From positions 405,270 through 469,269 of the forward strand of contig NZ_QFWX01000002.1 of NCBI RefSeq assembly GCF_003344045.1: a stretch of 64,000 nucleotides of DNA, in the 5' to 3' direction. The DNA is from Marinobacter vulgaris. Its GTDB lineage: Bacteria; Pseudomonadota; Gammaproteobacteria; Pseudomonadales; Oleiphilaceae. The notes beneath the pieces are model-generated. The model made no database searches. It was not told the DNA's origin and saw only the letters and a list, made by a program, of their open reading frames with translations. Below, piece after piece: positions 45,057 to 53,292 of the stretch (position 1 is its first letter; each line of letters opens with the position of its first letter). A program made the translations under genes and the position numbers.

Positions 45057-45138
45057 CGGGCTTTTCCTCAGGCCCGGATATGAGCATATCTACCCATAAA
45101 TCCCAGCCGCTATGGCGAGACAGAAACGCAAGCCGGAA

Positions 45139-45957
45139 TCACACCGCTATCGGCCATAATGGCGCCGGCCCGGTGGGCCCGTCAGGATCTTCCGGCTCGG
45201 CGTGTTGCTGCAGGTAGTCCAGAATCGCCGTTTTCAGATCACTGCCTTTCCCCAGCCCCTGGTTTCCGAACAACCGGTTGAACTCCAGTACGTAGGGGTG
45301 ACCTTCCACCAGGGCAATGTCGAAACCGGCATGATCCACACCGAGGTCCCGTGCCAGCCGCAACGCCAGATCCGTTACCACCGGCGGCACCGGTCCGTTA
45401 TCAATGCGTCCGCCCTGGGACACGTTATTGTAGAACCCCTGGTCCGCCTGCGTCCGCCAGTAGGCAGACACCACCTGGTCCCCGACAATCACCACCCGCA
45501 CATCCCGGTCAATCGGCAGGTATTCCTGGGCATATAGAACACTGGTCCGCTCACAGTAACGCTGCCAATCGGCCCGGTTCTCGATCAGCCAGACCCCTTC
45601 GCCCATACTCGCCTTCGGTAACTTGGCCACGAACGGCAGCACCATGGCATCCCAAACCGCCTGTCGTTCCTCGGGGCCGTTGGCCTCAATCAATGTCCAC
45701 GGGGTGTGCTCCGGAGCTACCACCTGGAAGGCGCGGGTCATCTCGACCTTGTCGTGGCCGATGCGGTAACTGGCAAGGCTGGGGAACACTCGGCACTTAA
45801 GACCGTAAACCAGCGCGTTCAACTGCCAGTACTCCGGAAACAGAACCCAGTCTGCTTCTTTGAGGAGTTCCTTGTGGGCCAGGAACTGTTCGGGCTTGAG
45901 GATTTTGGTGTCCGGGAAACCCAGGGTGCGGAAAATATCGAAGGAAACCAGTTTCAT
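45139..45957 (-). CDS. ATP-grasp domain protein (RimK-like)
   Basis: The 272-residue protein starts at ATG 45957 (MKLVSFDIFRTLGFPDTKIL). An N-terminal pre-ATP-grasp region is followed by LPFVAKLPKASMGEGVWLIENRADWQRYCERTSVLYAQEYLPIDRDVRVVIVGDQVVSAYWR, which supplies the ATP lysine and glycine loop. The metal-binding end is HAGFDIALVEGHPYVLEFNRLFGNQGL (the E and N of ATP-grasp). It should ligate a carboxylate to an amine. The substrate is unknown; the neighbouring amino-acid decarboxylase on the same strand, 83 nt downstream, may hint at a polyamine or amino-acid link. Confidence 0.85.
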   Translation of the reverse strand: MKLVSFDIFRTLGFPDTKILKPEQFLAHKELLKEADWVLFPEYWQLNALVYGLKCRVFPSLASYRIGHDKVEMTRAFQVVAPEHTPWTLIEANGPEERQAVWDAMVLPFVAKLPKASMGEGVWLIENRADWQRYCERTSVLYAQEYLPIDRDVRVVIVGDQVVSAYWRTQADQGFYNNVSQGGRIDNGPVPPVVTDLALRLARDLGVDHAGFDIALVEGHPYVLEFNRLFGNQGLGKGSDLKTAILDYLQQHAEPEDPDGPTGPAPLWPIAV

Positions 45958-46301
45958 GTGGGTCGGTGCGTGGTTGAGTTGGTCGCATTTTATACGGGTT
46001 TTTCTTTGTTGCAATATTTATTGGGCTGTTAAGACTTGATGGGTTGGGGGACGGCTATGGGGGTGTTTAATTTTTCAAATGAAAATGAACTCGCTTCGCT
46101 CAGACACCATTTTCTTTATTGAAAAATAAAATACCCCTACCACCCCAATCCCCACCAAAATCCCCAGTCTTGCCCCAAGCCAATGCCAAATGCCAAATGC
46201 CCAAAGTAAAAACTGACAGAAATCATTGCCACCAGAACAAACTTACCCTAACCTTGAACGCGAACTATTATCATTAGTGATATCGAATAGGAGAGAACGT
46301 T
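45958..46301. other. 344-nt divergent intergenic region with hairpin repeat B and a heptamer repeat
   Basis: The gap between the divergent ATP-grasp and DUF6746-like genes holds repeat copy B (46059-46138), C-rich flanks, and a short tandem ATGCCAA repeat at 46183-46205. No gene is seen. Promoters for both neighbours must be here but are not clear. Confidence 0.45.
46059..46138 (-). repeat. Hairpin repeat element, copy B (decayed arms)
   Basis: The 20-bp arms (46059-46078 and 46119-46138) match at 17 of 20 positions and enclose 40 nt. A perfect inner GAAAATG/CATTTTC stem frames the core, read on the minus strand as GGTGTCTGAGCGAAGCGAG. The arms are AT-rich and unrelated in sequence to those of the other copies. 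Confidence 0.8.
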
Positions 46302-46670
46302 ATGAGAAAACAAACCATGGCGCTGTTTACCTGTGCTGTCCTGGCTTTGCCGTTGGCCTCGTTTGCCGATGACGTTGAGCACTTCGAAGGCAAGGAGTCA
46401 GCCAATCTGCAAGAAGCTGTGGCCAATTTCTCGGAGTACAACAAGAAGCTGGAGAAGATCCTGGAAGGAGAACTGACTCCGGAGGCCATGAACGAAGTTC
46501 ATCAGCTCACTTATACCCTGGAAAATGCGCTTGGTGTCATTAACAAGGAGTTTGATCAGCTCGCGGTTACCCTGGAAGAAGTCCACCTGGCCTCAGAAAG
46601 CGCCGATTCCCAGGGGGTTACCAACTACGGTGAAAGCTACCTGGAAACCAGCCGCACGGTGATTGACTGA
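46302..46670 (+). CDS. Periplasmic protein, DUF6746-like
   Basis: The 122-residue protein has a signal peptide (MRKQTMALFTCAVLALPLASFA) followed by an acidic helical domain: VEHFEGKESANLQEAVANFSEYNKKLEKILEGELTPEAMNEVHQLTYTLENALGVINKEF. AGGAGAG lies 5 nt before the ATG. The pattern HFEGKxxxxLxxAxxNFxEYNxKLxxIL is what I recall for DUF6746. The function is unknown; it is periplasmic and soluble. Confidence 0.75.
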   Translation: MRKQTMALFTCAVLALPLASFADDVEHFEGKESANLQEAVANFSEYNKKLEKILEGELTPEAMNEVHQLTYTLENALGVINKEFDQLAVTLEEVHLASESADSQGVTNYGESYLETSRTVID

Positions 46671-46734
46671 GCTCCGCGGACAACCGGTGCGCTCGCTGCT
46701 ACCCTTGGGTTTTGAACGGCAGGGAGTGGCGACA

Positions 46735-47562
46735 ATGGCCGGTTTTGACGACAGTGCAAAGAAACTCCTGAACAGGCTCCGGGACGATCACCAATCCGGC
46801 GCCACTGAGCTGGCACTGAATACACTCAGGGAGCTGGCGGCCTGTGTGGAGGCGACAGATCCCGCCGCGGAGGAACTTAAGGGTCTGCTCGCGGAGCTCC
46901 GTAAAGCTCGCCCCAGCATGATCGTGATTGGCAACGCCATGGCAAGGGTGGAATCGGCGCTGGAGGATGGTGACACCCCACTGGCGTCGGTTGACCAGGT
47001 CACCCGCGAGCTGGAAAACGCCAGTATCGCCATCGCTGAGCACGCGCGTCAGCAGATTCCCGCCAATGCCGTGATCATGACCCACAGCGCCAGCTCAGCG
47101 GTGTTGGGGCTGTTCCGTTTGCTCGCCAGGGAGCAGCACCGGTTTTGTGTCATCTGCACCCAGAGCAGTCCCGGCATGGAGGGACACCAGCTGGCACTGG
47201 CGCTTGACGATCTTGGCGTGCCGGTCACCCTCATTACCGATGCCCAGATGGCGCTGTTTGTTCCCCGGGCGGATGTGGTGGTCAGCGGTTGCGATACCTG
47301 GCTGGCGGATGGGCATTTCGTCAACAAGAGTGGAACCCGCCTGCTCGCCCTGGCTGCCCGTGCCCACCACAAGCCTTTCTGGGTGCTGGGAGACAGCTTC
47401 AGGCACAGCGATCAGGCCACCAGTGACGTGTCTCTTGAAGAAATGCCGGTCAGCGAATTACACGCGCCAGCGGGTGACTGGATTACACCACGGAACATCT
47501 ATTTCGAAACCATACCGGCATCCCTGGTGACGGGCAGGATCAACGAGCAGGGCGTTTTTTAG
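46735..47562 (+). CDS. eIF-2B alpha/beta/delta-like protein
   Basis: The 275-residue protein starts at ATG 46735 with GGGAG 9 nt upstream; an in-frame ATG at 46663 would overlap the previous gene. It has the eIF-2B/ribose-1,5-bisphosphate isomerase fold: an N-terminal helical part (AKKLLNRLRDDHQSGATELALNTLREL), then VIMTHSASSAVLGLF, CTQSSPGMEGHQLALAL, and VVSGCDTWLADGHFVNKSGTRLLALAARAHHKPFWVLGDSFR. Bacterial members may isomerise a sugar phosphate. Its 3' end overlaps the convergent hrpB by 23 nt. Confidence 0.8.
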   Translation: MAGFDDSAKKLLNRLRDDHQSGATELALNTLRELAACVEATDPAAEELKGLLAELRKARPSMIVIGNAMARVESALEDGDTPLASVDQVTRELENASIAIAEHARQQIPANAVIMTHSASSAVLGLFRLLAREQHRFCVICTQSSPGMEGHQLALALDDLGVPVTLITDAQMALFVPRADVVVSGCDTWLADGHFVNKSGTRLLALAARAHHKPFWVLGDSFRHSDQATSDVSLEEMPVSELHAPAGDWITPRNIYFETIPASLVTGRINEQGVF

Positions 47563-50017
47563 TTCGCTGACTCGCCTCGGCGGTAAGCGGATCTTCCGGC
47601 CAGGGGTGTTTCGGGTAGCGGCCGCGCATGTCCTTGCGCACCTCCGGGTAGGCATTGCGCCAGAAGCTGGCGAGATCCGCGGTGACCGCCAGGGGGCGCT
47701 GCGCGGGGGACAGCAGGTGGATAACCACCGGCACCCGGCCGCCGGCAACAGTGGGGGTGCTGGTCCAGCCGAATAGAGCCTGGAGCTTGGCGGCCAGTAC
47801 CGGCCCGTTGTCTGCGGTGTAATCCAGCGTCACGGACTGGCCGGCCGGGATGGTCAGGCGTGTCGGCGCCAGATCTTCCAGCGCCTGCTGTTGCCGGTAA
47901 TCCAGCAGGCCCGCAAGGGCCTGGGCCAGGTTAAGCTTGTTCAGGTCAGTCCAGCGGTTCATTCCCGCCAGGAACGGCCCGAGCCAGGTTTCCAGGTTGT
48001 CTGCCAGCCAACGCTCATGGATAACCGGCCAGTCCTCGGGAAAGCATCGGGACAGCAGGCCAACCCTGGCCACCCACTGTTCCGCGGCTGGCGTCCAGGG
48101 CAGGCTATTGAGGCCTTTTTTGCGCACGGCCGCCAGCAGCCCCTGTTGCATCAGTTCCGGGGATGGCGCCGGCAAGGCGGTTTCTTCCAGCACCAGCTGT
48201 CCCAGCTTTCTGACGCGGCGGGCAACCACCGTGCCACGCCTGTCGTCCCAGACCGCTTCGTCCTCTTCATGGATGTGATTCGCCAGGTCCTGTTCCAGCA
48301 GCGCAGGATCGACCGGTGCCGCGAGATAGATTGTAGCCTCCCTGGCCTTGCCATCCAGTTCCGCCGTCGCCAGCCATGGGTGTCGCGCCAGTGCGTCGCC
48401 GTCCCGAAGCGCGGCGCCCCTGCCGTTACTGAGCTGATACCTGGGAGCGTCACCGGGCCGCCTGCGGGCCACCCGGTCCGGGTAGGCCAGGGCAAGCAGG
48501 CGGCCCACCTCGTCATCCGTTGGTATCGCGCGCGGCCGCTGCAGATTACCAGCCAGTCGCGACACAGCCCTGGCAATGGCCTGCACCCTGCCGGCATCAA
48601 CACCGTGTTTGGGGCCCTCGCCCCGCAGTATCCGGACCCGTTCCTGCATATCAGCCCCGGCCGACCGACCGGCCAGGTCCCGCTCCTCCAGCAAAGCCGC
48701 AAGCTCTGCCGCAAGGTAACCATGGCCGATCTCACAGCCCCGGAGGATCATATGGGCCAGTCGGGGATGCACCCCCATATCCCGAACCGTCTTGCCATGT
48801 CCGGTGATAGCACCGTCGGCATTCAGCATGTCCAGCCATTGCAGCAACTCTACCGCCTGCTGCCAGTGCGCTGCCGGAGGCGGATCGATCCAGTCCAGCT
48901 GCGCCGGGGACCGGGCACCCCATTGCGCCAGTTCCAGCACCAGAGGGGCGAGATCCGCCTGTTGTATTTCCGGCGGGGTAAATTCCGCCAGGCCAAACTG
49001 AGCGGCCTCGCTCCAAAGCCGGTAACAGACACCGGGCTCAATCCGGCCGGCCCGGCCCTTGCGCTGTTCCGCCGAGGCCTTTGACACCCAACCGGTCACC
49101 AGTCGCGTCATGCCACTATTGGCATCGAACAGCGCCCGGCGCTGCTGGCCACTGTCGATGACCACCCGTATGCCCTCGATGGTCAGGCTGGATTCGGCAA
49201 TGGCGGTGGCCAATACCACCTTGCGATGACCCGCGGGGGCCGGTGAAATGGCCCGGTCCTGTTCTTCATTCTTCAGGTTGCCGTAGAGCGGTGCCAGTAT
49301 CACATCACCAGCCACCTGCCCCTGAAGCTGCCTCTCCACCCGGCGGATCTCCCCGGCACCGGGCAGGAACACCAGCAGCGACCCGCGCTGATCCGCCAGC
49401 GCTTCGTGAATCACTGCCACCACCTGATCCACCACCCGGCCATTGCGCGGCAACGGCCGGTAAGCCACCTCTACCGGAAACGCCCGGCCCTCACTGGTCA
49501 GCACCGGGACATCACCCAGCAAACGGGCAATGGGTGCGGTATCCAGCGTAGCCGACATCACGATCACCCGCAGATCCTCCCGCAACGCCTGACGGGATTC
49601 CCGCACCAGCGCCAGGCCAAGGTCAGCCTGAAGCGAACGTTCATGAAATTCGTCGAAAATAACCGCAGCGTAGGCCTCCAATGCCGGGTCGTTCTGGATC
49701 AACCGCGTCAGAATCCCTTCCGTTACCACCTCGATCACAGTAGCCGAACTCACCCGCGTATCCAGCCGCGTCCGATAACCCACCGTCTGGCCCGGTTTCT
49801 CCCCCATCTGGCCGGCCATATACCGTGCCGCCGACCGGGCCGCCAGCCGTCTCGGTTCCAGCATCAGAATCCTGCGACCCTGCCGCCACGGTGCCTCCAA
49901 TAACGCCAGCGGCACCCTGGTGGTTTTACCGGCACCCGGCGGGGCCTGGAGCAGGACCGTTGTTTCGGACTCCAGTGTTTGCAGGAGATCCGGAATTATC
50001 TGGTTGATTGGGAGCAT
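47540..50017 (-). CDS. hrpB: ATP-dependent helicase HrpB
   Basis: The 825-residue DEAH/RHA helicase has motif I QAPPGAGKTTRVPLALL, motif II in the DEFH form (VIFDEFHERSLQADLGLAL), motif III VMSATLD, and motif VI KASAEQRKGRAGRIEPGVCYRLW. A helicase-associated HA2 domain and the HrpB-specific C-terminal domain follow (from about 530). The length is typical of HrpB. It probably unwinds RNA; no phenotype is established for most species. The paired hairpin elements C and D lie directly upstream. Confidence 0.95.
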   Translation of the reverse strand: MLPINQIIPDLLQTLESETTVLLQAPPGAGKTTRVPLALLEAPWRQGRRILMLEPRRLAARSAARYMAGQMGEKPGQTVGYRTRLDTRVSSATVIEVVTEGILTRLIQNDPALEAYAAVIFDEFHERSLQADLGLALVRESRQALREDLRVIVMSATLDTAPIARLLGDVPVLTSEGRAFPVEVAYRPLPRNGRVVDQVVAVIHEALADQRGSLLVFLPGAGEIRRVERQLQGQVAGDVILAPLYGNLKNEEQDRAISPAPAGHRKVVLATAIAESSLTIEGIRVVIDSGQQRRALFDANSGMTRLVTGWVSKASAEQRKGRAGRIEPGVCYRLWSEAAQFGLAEFTPPEIQQADLAPLVLELAQWGARSPAQLDWIDPPPAAHWQQAVELLQWLDMLNADGAITGHGKTVRDMGVHPRLAHMILRGCEIGHGYLAAELAALLEERDLAGRSAGADMQERVRILRGEGPKHGVDAGRVQAIARAVSRLAGNLQRPRAIPTDDEVGRLLALAYPDRVARRRPGDAPRYQLSNGRGAALRDGDALARHPWLATAELDGKAREATIYLAAPVDPALLEQDLANHIHEEDEAVWDDRRGTVVARRVRKLGQLVLEETALPAPSPELMQQGLLAAVRKKGLNSLPWTPAAEQWVARVGLLSRCFPEDWPVIHERWLADNLETWLGPFLAGMNRWTDLNKLNLAQALAGLLDYRQQQALEDLAPTRLTIPAGQSVTLDYTADNGPVLAAKLQALFGWTSTPTVAGGRVPVVIHLLSPAQRPLAVTADLASFWRNAYPEVRKDMRGRYPKHPWPEDPLTAEASQRTKKRPAR

Positions 50018-50058
50018 TGTTTGGCTTTTTTTTGCTTTTGGCTTTGGTCAAGACTGGT

Positions 50059-50172
50059 CGGGTTACCTAAGGGCGTGGGGGCGTTTGTTTTTCAAACAGA
50101 AAATGGTGTTTGAGCGAAGCGAGTTCATTTTCCACTTGAAAAACAAACGCCCCCACGCCCTTAGGTAACCCG
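50059..50172 (+). repeat. Hairpin repeat element, copy C (37-bp perfect stem)
   Basis: A perfect 37-bp inverted repeat (50059-50095 with 50136-50172) encloses 40 nt with an inner GAAAATG/CATTTTC stem and the core GGTGTTTGAGCGAAGCGAG. The stem is the longest in the window, and 114 nt would fold into one hairpin. It starts 42 nt from the hrpB start codon, on the upstream side. Confidence 0.9.
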
Positions 50173-50266
50173 GTGGTTTCGAGAGAGCGTACTACGGTCT
50201 GGCTCTGTGTTGCACGGGGGAATCATGCCCCTATCTTGATCGTCGCGACAACTGCCAGTTACCTGA

Positions 50267-50357
50267 GAGTGGGGTGGTGGGATTATTTTCCGCCAGGAAT
50301 GGGTGTCTGAGCGCAGCGAGTTCCATTCCCAGGGAAAATAATCCCGCCACCCCGCTC
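50267..50357 (+). repeat. Hairpin repeat element, copy D
   Basis: Arms of 25 bp (50267-50291 and 50333-50357) match at 23 positions, and the two mismatches would be G-U pairs in a plus-strand RNA. They enclose 41 nt with an inner GGAATGG/CCATTCC stem and the core GGTGTCTGAGCGCAGCGAG. It lies 15 nt after the stop of the MFS gene at 50373. Confidence 0.88.
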
Positions 50358-50372
50358 CTGCCCCCGAAACTG

Positions 50373-51593
50373 TCAGTCTTGAGAGGGCTGCCACGTGCCA
50401 GGTGCCGGAACAAAAAACAGAAACACCAGACCAAATGCCAGCGCCGCAACCCCGATACCAAAGGCCGTGGTCAGGGTTCCGCCCGCTTCCAGCCATTGCT
50501 TGGTGAGCCAGGGACCGGCCATCTGGGTGAACCCATACAGCGATACCATCGCCGCCGACAGTCGTGGGCCCTGGTGGGGATGCAGGGCGCGACCTATGCG
50601 CTGGGTAAGCATCACCGTGCCTACGAAAGTAATGCCAACCAGAACCGCGCAGAGAACCAGGCCAATTGCACCGGGCAGGATCACGGCTGCCAGTACGCCG
50701 GCAAGCTGGATGATGAAGTTCAGCCTTAACGCCGGTAAATCACCCAGTTTTGCGCCAAGACGGTTCCACAGCGCTGGCGAAAATATCGTGACCACCGCAG
50801 CCACGAACCAGGCGCCGTCCAGTAACCAGTGCCCGGCAGGCAACTGATCCTTGGCAAGCAAGGGCAGGAAGGTCATGGGCAGGATGTAGCCCAGCCCGGC
50901 GCCGGCATAGGAGAGAAACAGGGGTATGCTGGCGCGGTCAAACAACGGAGACTTTGCCGGGGCTTTTTTACCTTCGCCCTTCTTGCCCTCACCCTGCACG
51001 GGCACCTCGAGTCTGAGCAAGCGCGCGGTAGCCCACCAGGCCAGGGGAACTGACAGGATCAATGCAGGCCACCAGCGCTCACTGCCTTCCAGCCAGCCTG
51101 CACTGAAGCTGACGAGACCACTGGACAACAGCAGGCCCAGGCCCACGCCGATGTACATATGCCCACTGAGGGTGACCCGGTTGCGTCGCACCAGCCATTC
51201 CAGGATCAGGGCTGGCGCCTGTACAAATACAATGCCGTTGGCGACTCCATTGAACAGGCGCGCGGTGGCCATGACCGCCAGATGATCGGTCTGCGCCATG
51301 GCCAGGGTCGTCAGCAGATGCACCACCAGGGCGGTCGGTAACAGTATTCGGATATGACTGATGGTATGCCACCGGATGGCCAGCAGGGCGCCCAGCAGAT
51401 AGCCAAGATAGTTCCAGGTGGCCACCGAAGCTCCCTGGGCGGCTGTAATCTGGCCATCGTCCACGAGGTAGGGCAGCAAAGGCGTGTAGATAAAGCGGCC
51501 CAGGCCGTGGGTTACCAACAACAGGATGGCCCCTGCGGCCAGCACCGCGAAGATTTCCCGGGGAGCTGTAGAGGACTGGCTGGAATTCGGCAT
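50373..51593 (-). CDS. YbfB/YjiJ-family MFS transporter
   Basis: The 406-residue protein has 12 membrane helices and the family signature THGLGRFIYTPLLPYLVDDGQITAAQGASVATWNYLGYLLGALLA at the start. A positively charged loop lies in the middle (VPVQGEGKKGEGKKAPAKSPLF), where a short KKGEGKK repeat is visible. YbfB/YjiJ proteins are of unknown substrate. The ATG lies 84 nt after the start of the SCO-family gene's intergenic gap, so it could be the last gene of the oxidase assembly transcript or stand alone. Confidence 0.85.
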   Translation of the reverse strand: MPNSSQSSTAPREIFAVLAAGAILLLVTHGLGRFIYTPLLPYLVDDGQITAAQGASVATWNYLGYLLGALLAIRWHTISHIRILLPTALVVHLLTTLAMAQTDHLAVMATARLFNGVANGIVFVQAPALILEWLVRRNRVTLSGHMYIGVGLGLLLSSGLVSFSAGWLEGSERWWPALILSVPLAWWATARLLRLEVPVQGEGKKGEGKKAPAKSPLFDRASIPLFLSYAGAGLGYILPMTFLPLLAKDQLPAGHWLLDGAWFVAAVVTIFSPALWNRLGAKLGDLPALRLNFIIQLAGVLAAVILPGAIGLVLCAVLVGITFVGTVMLTQRIGRALHPHQGPRLSAAMVSLYGFTQMAGPWLTKQWLEAGGTLTTAFGIGVAALAFGLVFLFFVPAPGTWQPSQD

Positions 51594-51677
51594 GACAGGG
51601 CCTCTGGCGAAAACCGTGCAGTTTAAGCCATCGAAAGCAGGAAGTCAGTGTGACTTAAGGCGCAGCCCGTCGACCCA

Positions 51678-52346
51678 TCAGGATTGTGAGGCCCGCGGAT
51701 GATTGGCCCGGGCCCACTGGTAAATCTTTTCGTAAGCCTTGACCAGGTTTTCAGGGTTGTGGGGCGGTTGCAGCACGGCCGTCATTTCGCCTTCCGGATT
51801 GATCAGGGTAAAATGACCACTGTGGTCCACCAGCAGCTCACCGTCCACCTGCCGGTGCGAGAACACCGCATTCATGCTGCGAGCCAGCGCCCTCAGAGTT
51901 TCTATGTCGCCGGTCAGGCCGTGAAAGTCATCCCCGAAAAAACCCACGTAATCCCGCAGTTTTTCTGGCGTATCGTGCTCAGGATCGGCGGTGATAAGCA
52001 GAAATTCCGGCTGGGGCAGATGGTCAGGCAGCAGGTTATTGGTTCTGCGCAGGCTTGCCATGGCGGCAGGGCAGATATCCGGGCAGTTGGTGTAGCCTAC
52101 AAAGGCAAACGTCCACTGTCCGCGCAAGCTTTCCCGGGTCACCGTTTTGCCGTGTTCGTCGACCAGTTCGAAATTGGCAAGCTCACGGCCCTGCTCGTAG
52201 ACGTAGGCGTTGATCTCACTGAGCTCCGGAGCCGGAGCGGGCTCCTCGTTGCCAATCACCAGCACCTGACGACCGACCACCAGACCGAAGATCAACATGA
52301 TAACCAGCAGCAGGGTGATCAGCGTCAGGCGAATCGAACGGTCCAT
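51678..52346 (-). CDS. SCO1/SenC-family copper chaperone
   Basis: The 222-residue protein has an N-terminal membrane helix (LTLITLLLVIMLIFGLVVG) and a periplasmic thioredoxin-like domain with the copper motif TNCPDICPAAM (CxxxC) and the distal His in VDHSGHFTLINPEG. SCO proteins deliver copper to the CuA site of cytochrome oxidase subunit II, which is encoded in this operon. It is the last gene of the oxidase assembly series, 22 nt after ctaB. Confidence 0.92.
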   Translation of the reverse strand: MDRSIRLTLITLLLVIMLIFGLVVGRQVLVIGNEEPAPAPELSEINAYVYEQGRELANFELVDEHGKTVTRESLRGQWTFAFVGYTNCPDICPAAMASLRRTNNLLPDHLPQPEFLLITADPEHDTPEKLRDYVGFFGDDFHGLTGDIETLRALARSMNAVFSHRQVDGELLVDHSGHFTLINPEGEMTAVLQPPHNPENLVKAYEKIYQWARANHPRASQS

Positions 52347-52368
52347 GAAATCTCCGGTAAATCAGCAA

Positions 52369-53292
52369 TCAGAAATATACAAAGTGATCGACAAGCAACA
52401 CCACAAAAAGTGCCATCAGGTAGGTGATGGAGTATTTGAAGGTGTTCAGTGCTACCCGGCGATCATCGCCCCTGAGCAGGCGCACGGCGTATTGCAGGAA
52501 CCGCAGACCAAGCCCCAGTGCCCCGACCAGGTAAATCATTCCCGACATGCCGGTAACAAACGGCAGCAGGCTTACCGCAAGCAGCATCAGCGTATACAGC
52601 AGGATATGGAGCTCGGTGTACTTGTTGCCGTGGGTAACCGGCAACATCGGAATACCTGCCTTGGCGTATTCTTCCTTGCGGTGGATCGCCAGCGCCCAGA
52701 AATGCGGCGGAGTCCAGGCAAAGATGATCAGCACCAGCAACAGGCCATGCCCTTCAATCTGGCCGGTGACCGCTGTCCAGCCCAGTAAGGGCGGCATGGC
52801 CCCGGCCAGGCCGCCAATCACGATGTTCTGGGGCGTCATGCGTTTGAGAAACAGGGTATAGACGCCGGCATACCCGACCAGGGAAGCCAGGGTAAGCCAG
52901 GCGGTGAGGGCATTCACCTGCCAGAGCAGAACCACCATGCCGGTTACCGCCAGCACGGTCGCAAACGTCAATGCGTCGAGAGGAGAAATCTTTCCGGTGG
53001 CAACGGGCCGCTTGCGGGTGCGGGCCATCACCGTATCAATTTTCTGGTCCACCACGTGGTTCACCACGGCAGCTGCGCCCGCCAGCAGGGCAATACCAAG
53101 GTTGCCATAGAGCAGCACCTCCCAGCCCGGCACGCCCGGAGTGGCCAGCAGCATGCCAATGACCGAGGTGAGAATCATCATCGCCACGACTGTGGGCTTG
53201 GTCAGCTCCAGAAAGTCACGCCAGGAAATCATTGCGGAACCGGATCCGCTGGTCGTGCCCTGCGCCGGCAGCGCCTCAATACGCTCGCTCAT
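52369..53292 (-). CDS. ctaB: Protoheme IX farnesyltransferase (heme o synthase)
   Basis: The 307-residue UbiA-family prenyltransferase has about nine membrane helices. The first Asp-rich motif is in NHVVDQKIDTVMARTRKRPVATG and the second region in IFAWTPPHFWALAIHRKEEYAKAGIPMLP. It farnesylates heme b to heme o, the step before CtaA. The start overlaps the ctaA stop by 4 nt (ATGA), so translation is coupled. Confidence 0.95.
   Translation of the reverse strand: MSERIEALPAQGTTSGSGSAMISWRDFLELTKPTVVAMMILTSVIGMLLATPGVPGWEVLLYGNLGIALLAGAAAVVNHVVDQKIDTVMARTRKRPVATGKISPLDALTFATVLAVTGMVVLLWQVNALTAWLTLASLVGYAGVYTLFLKRMTPQNIVIGGLAGAMPPLLGWTAVTGQIEGHGLLLVLIIFAWTPPHFWALAIHRKEEYAKAGIPMLPVTHGNKYTELHILLYTLMLLAVSLLPFVTGMSGMIYLVGALGLGLRFLQYAVRLLRGDDRRVALNTFKYSITYLMALFVVLLVDHFVYF

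Larger units (their letters stand above)
50018..50372. other. 355-nt intergenic region almost filled by hairpin repeats C and D
   Basis: The gap between the same-strand MFS and hrpB genes has no gene. Copy C (50059-50172) and copy D (50267-50357) occupy about 200 nt in the same orientation, with 94 nt between them. The hrpB promoter must lie in the 40 nt left at the right-hand side or within the repeats. Confidence 0.6.

Noticed and set aside
43750..50357. Reading the hairpin elements as integron attC sites or REP/BIME units
   Set aside because: No integrase, gene cassettes or RYYYAAC/GTTRRRY boxes are present, and REP-type GTAG heads are absent. Arms differ in every copy, unlike REP.
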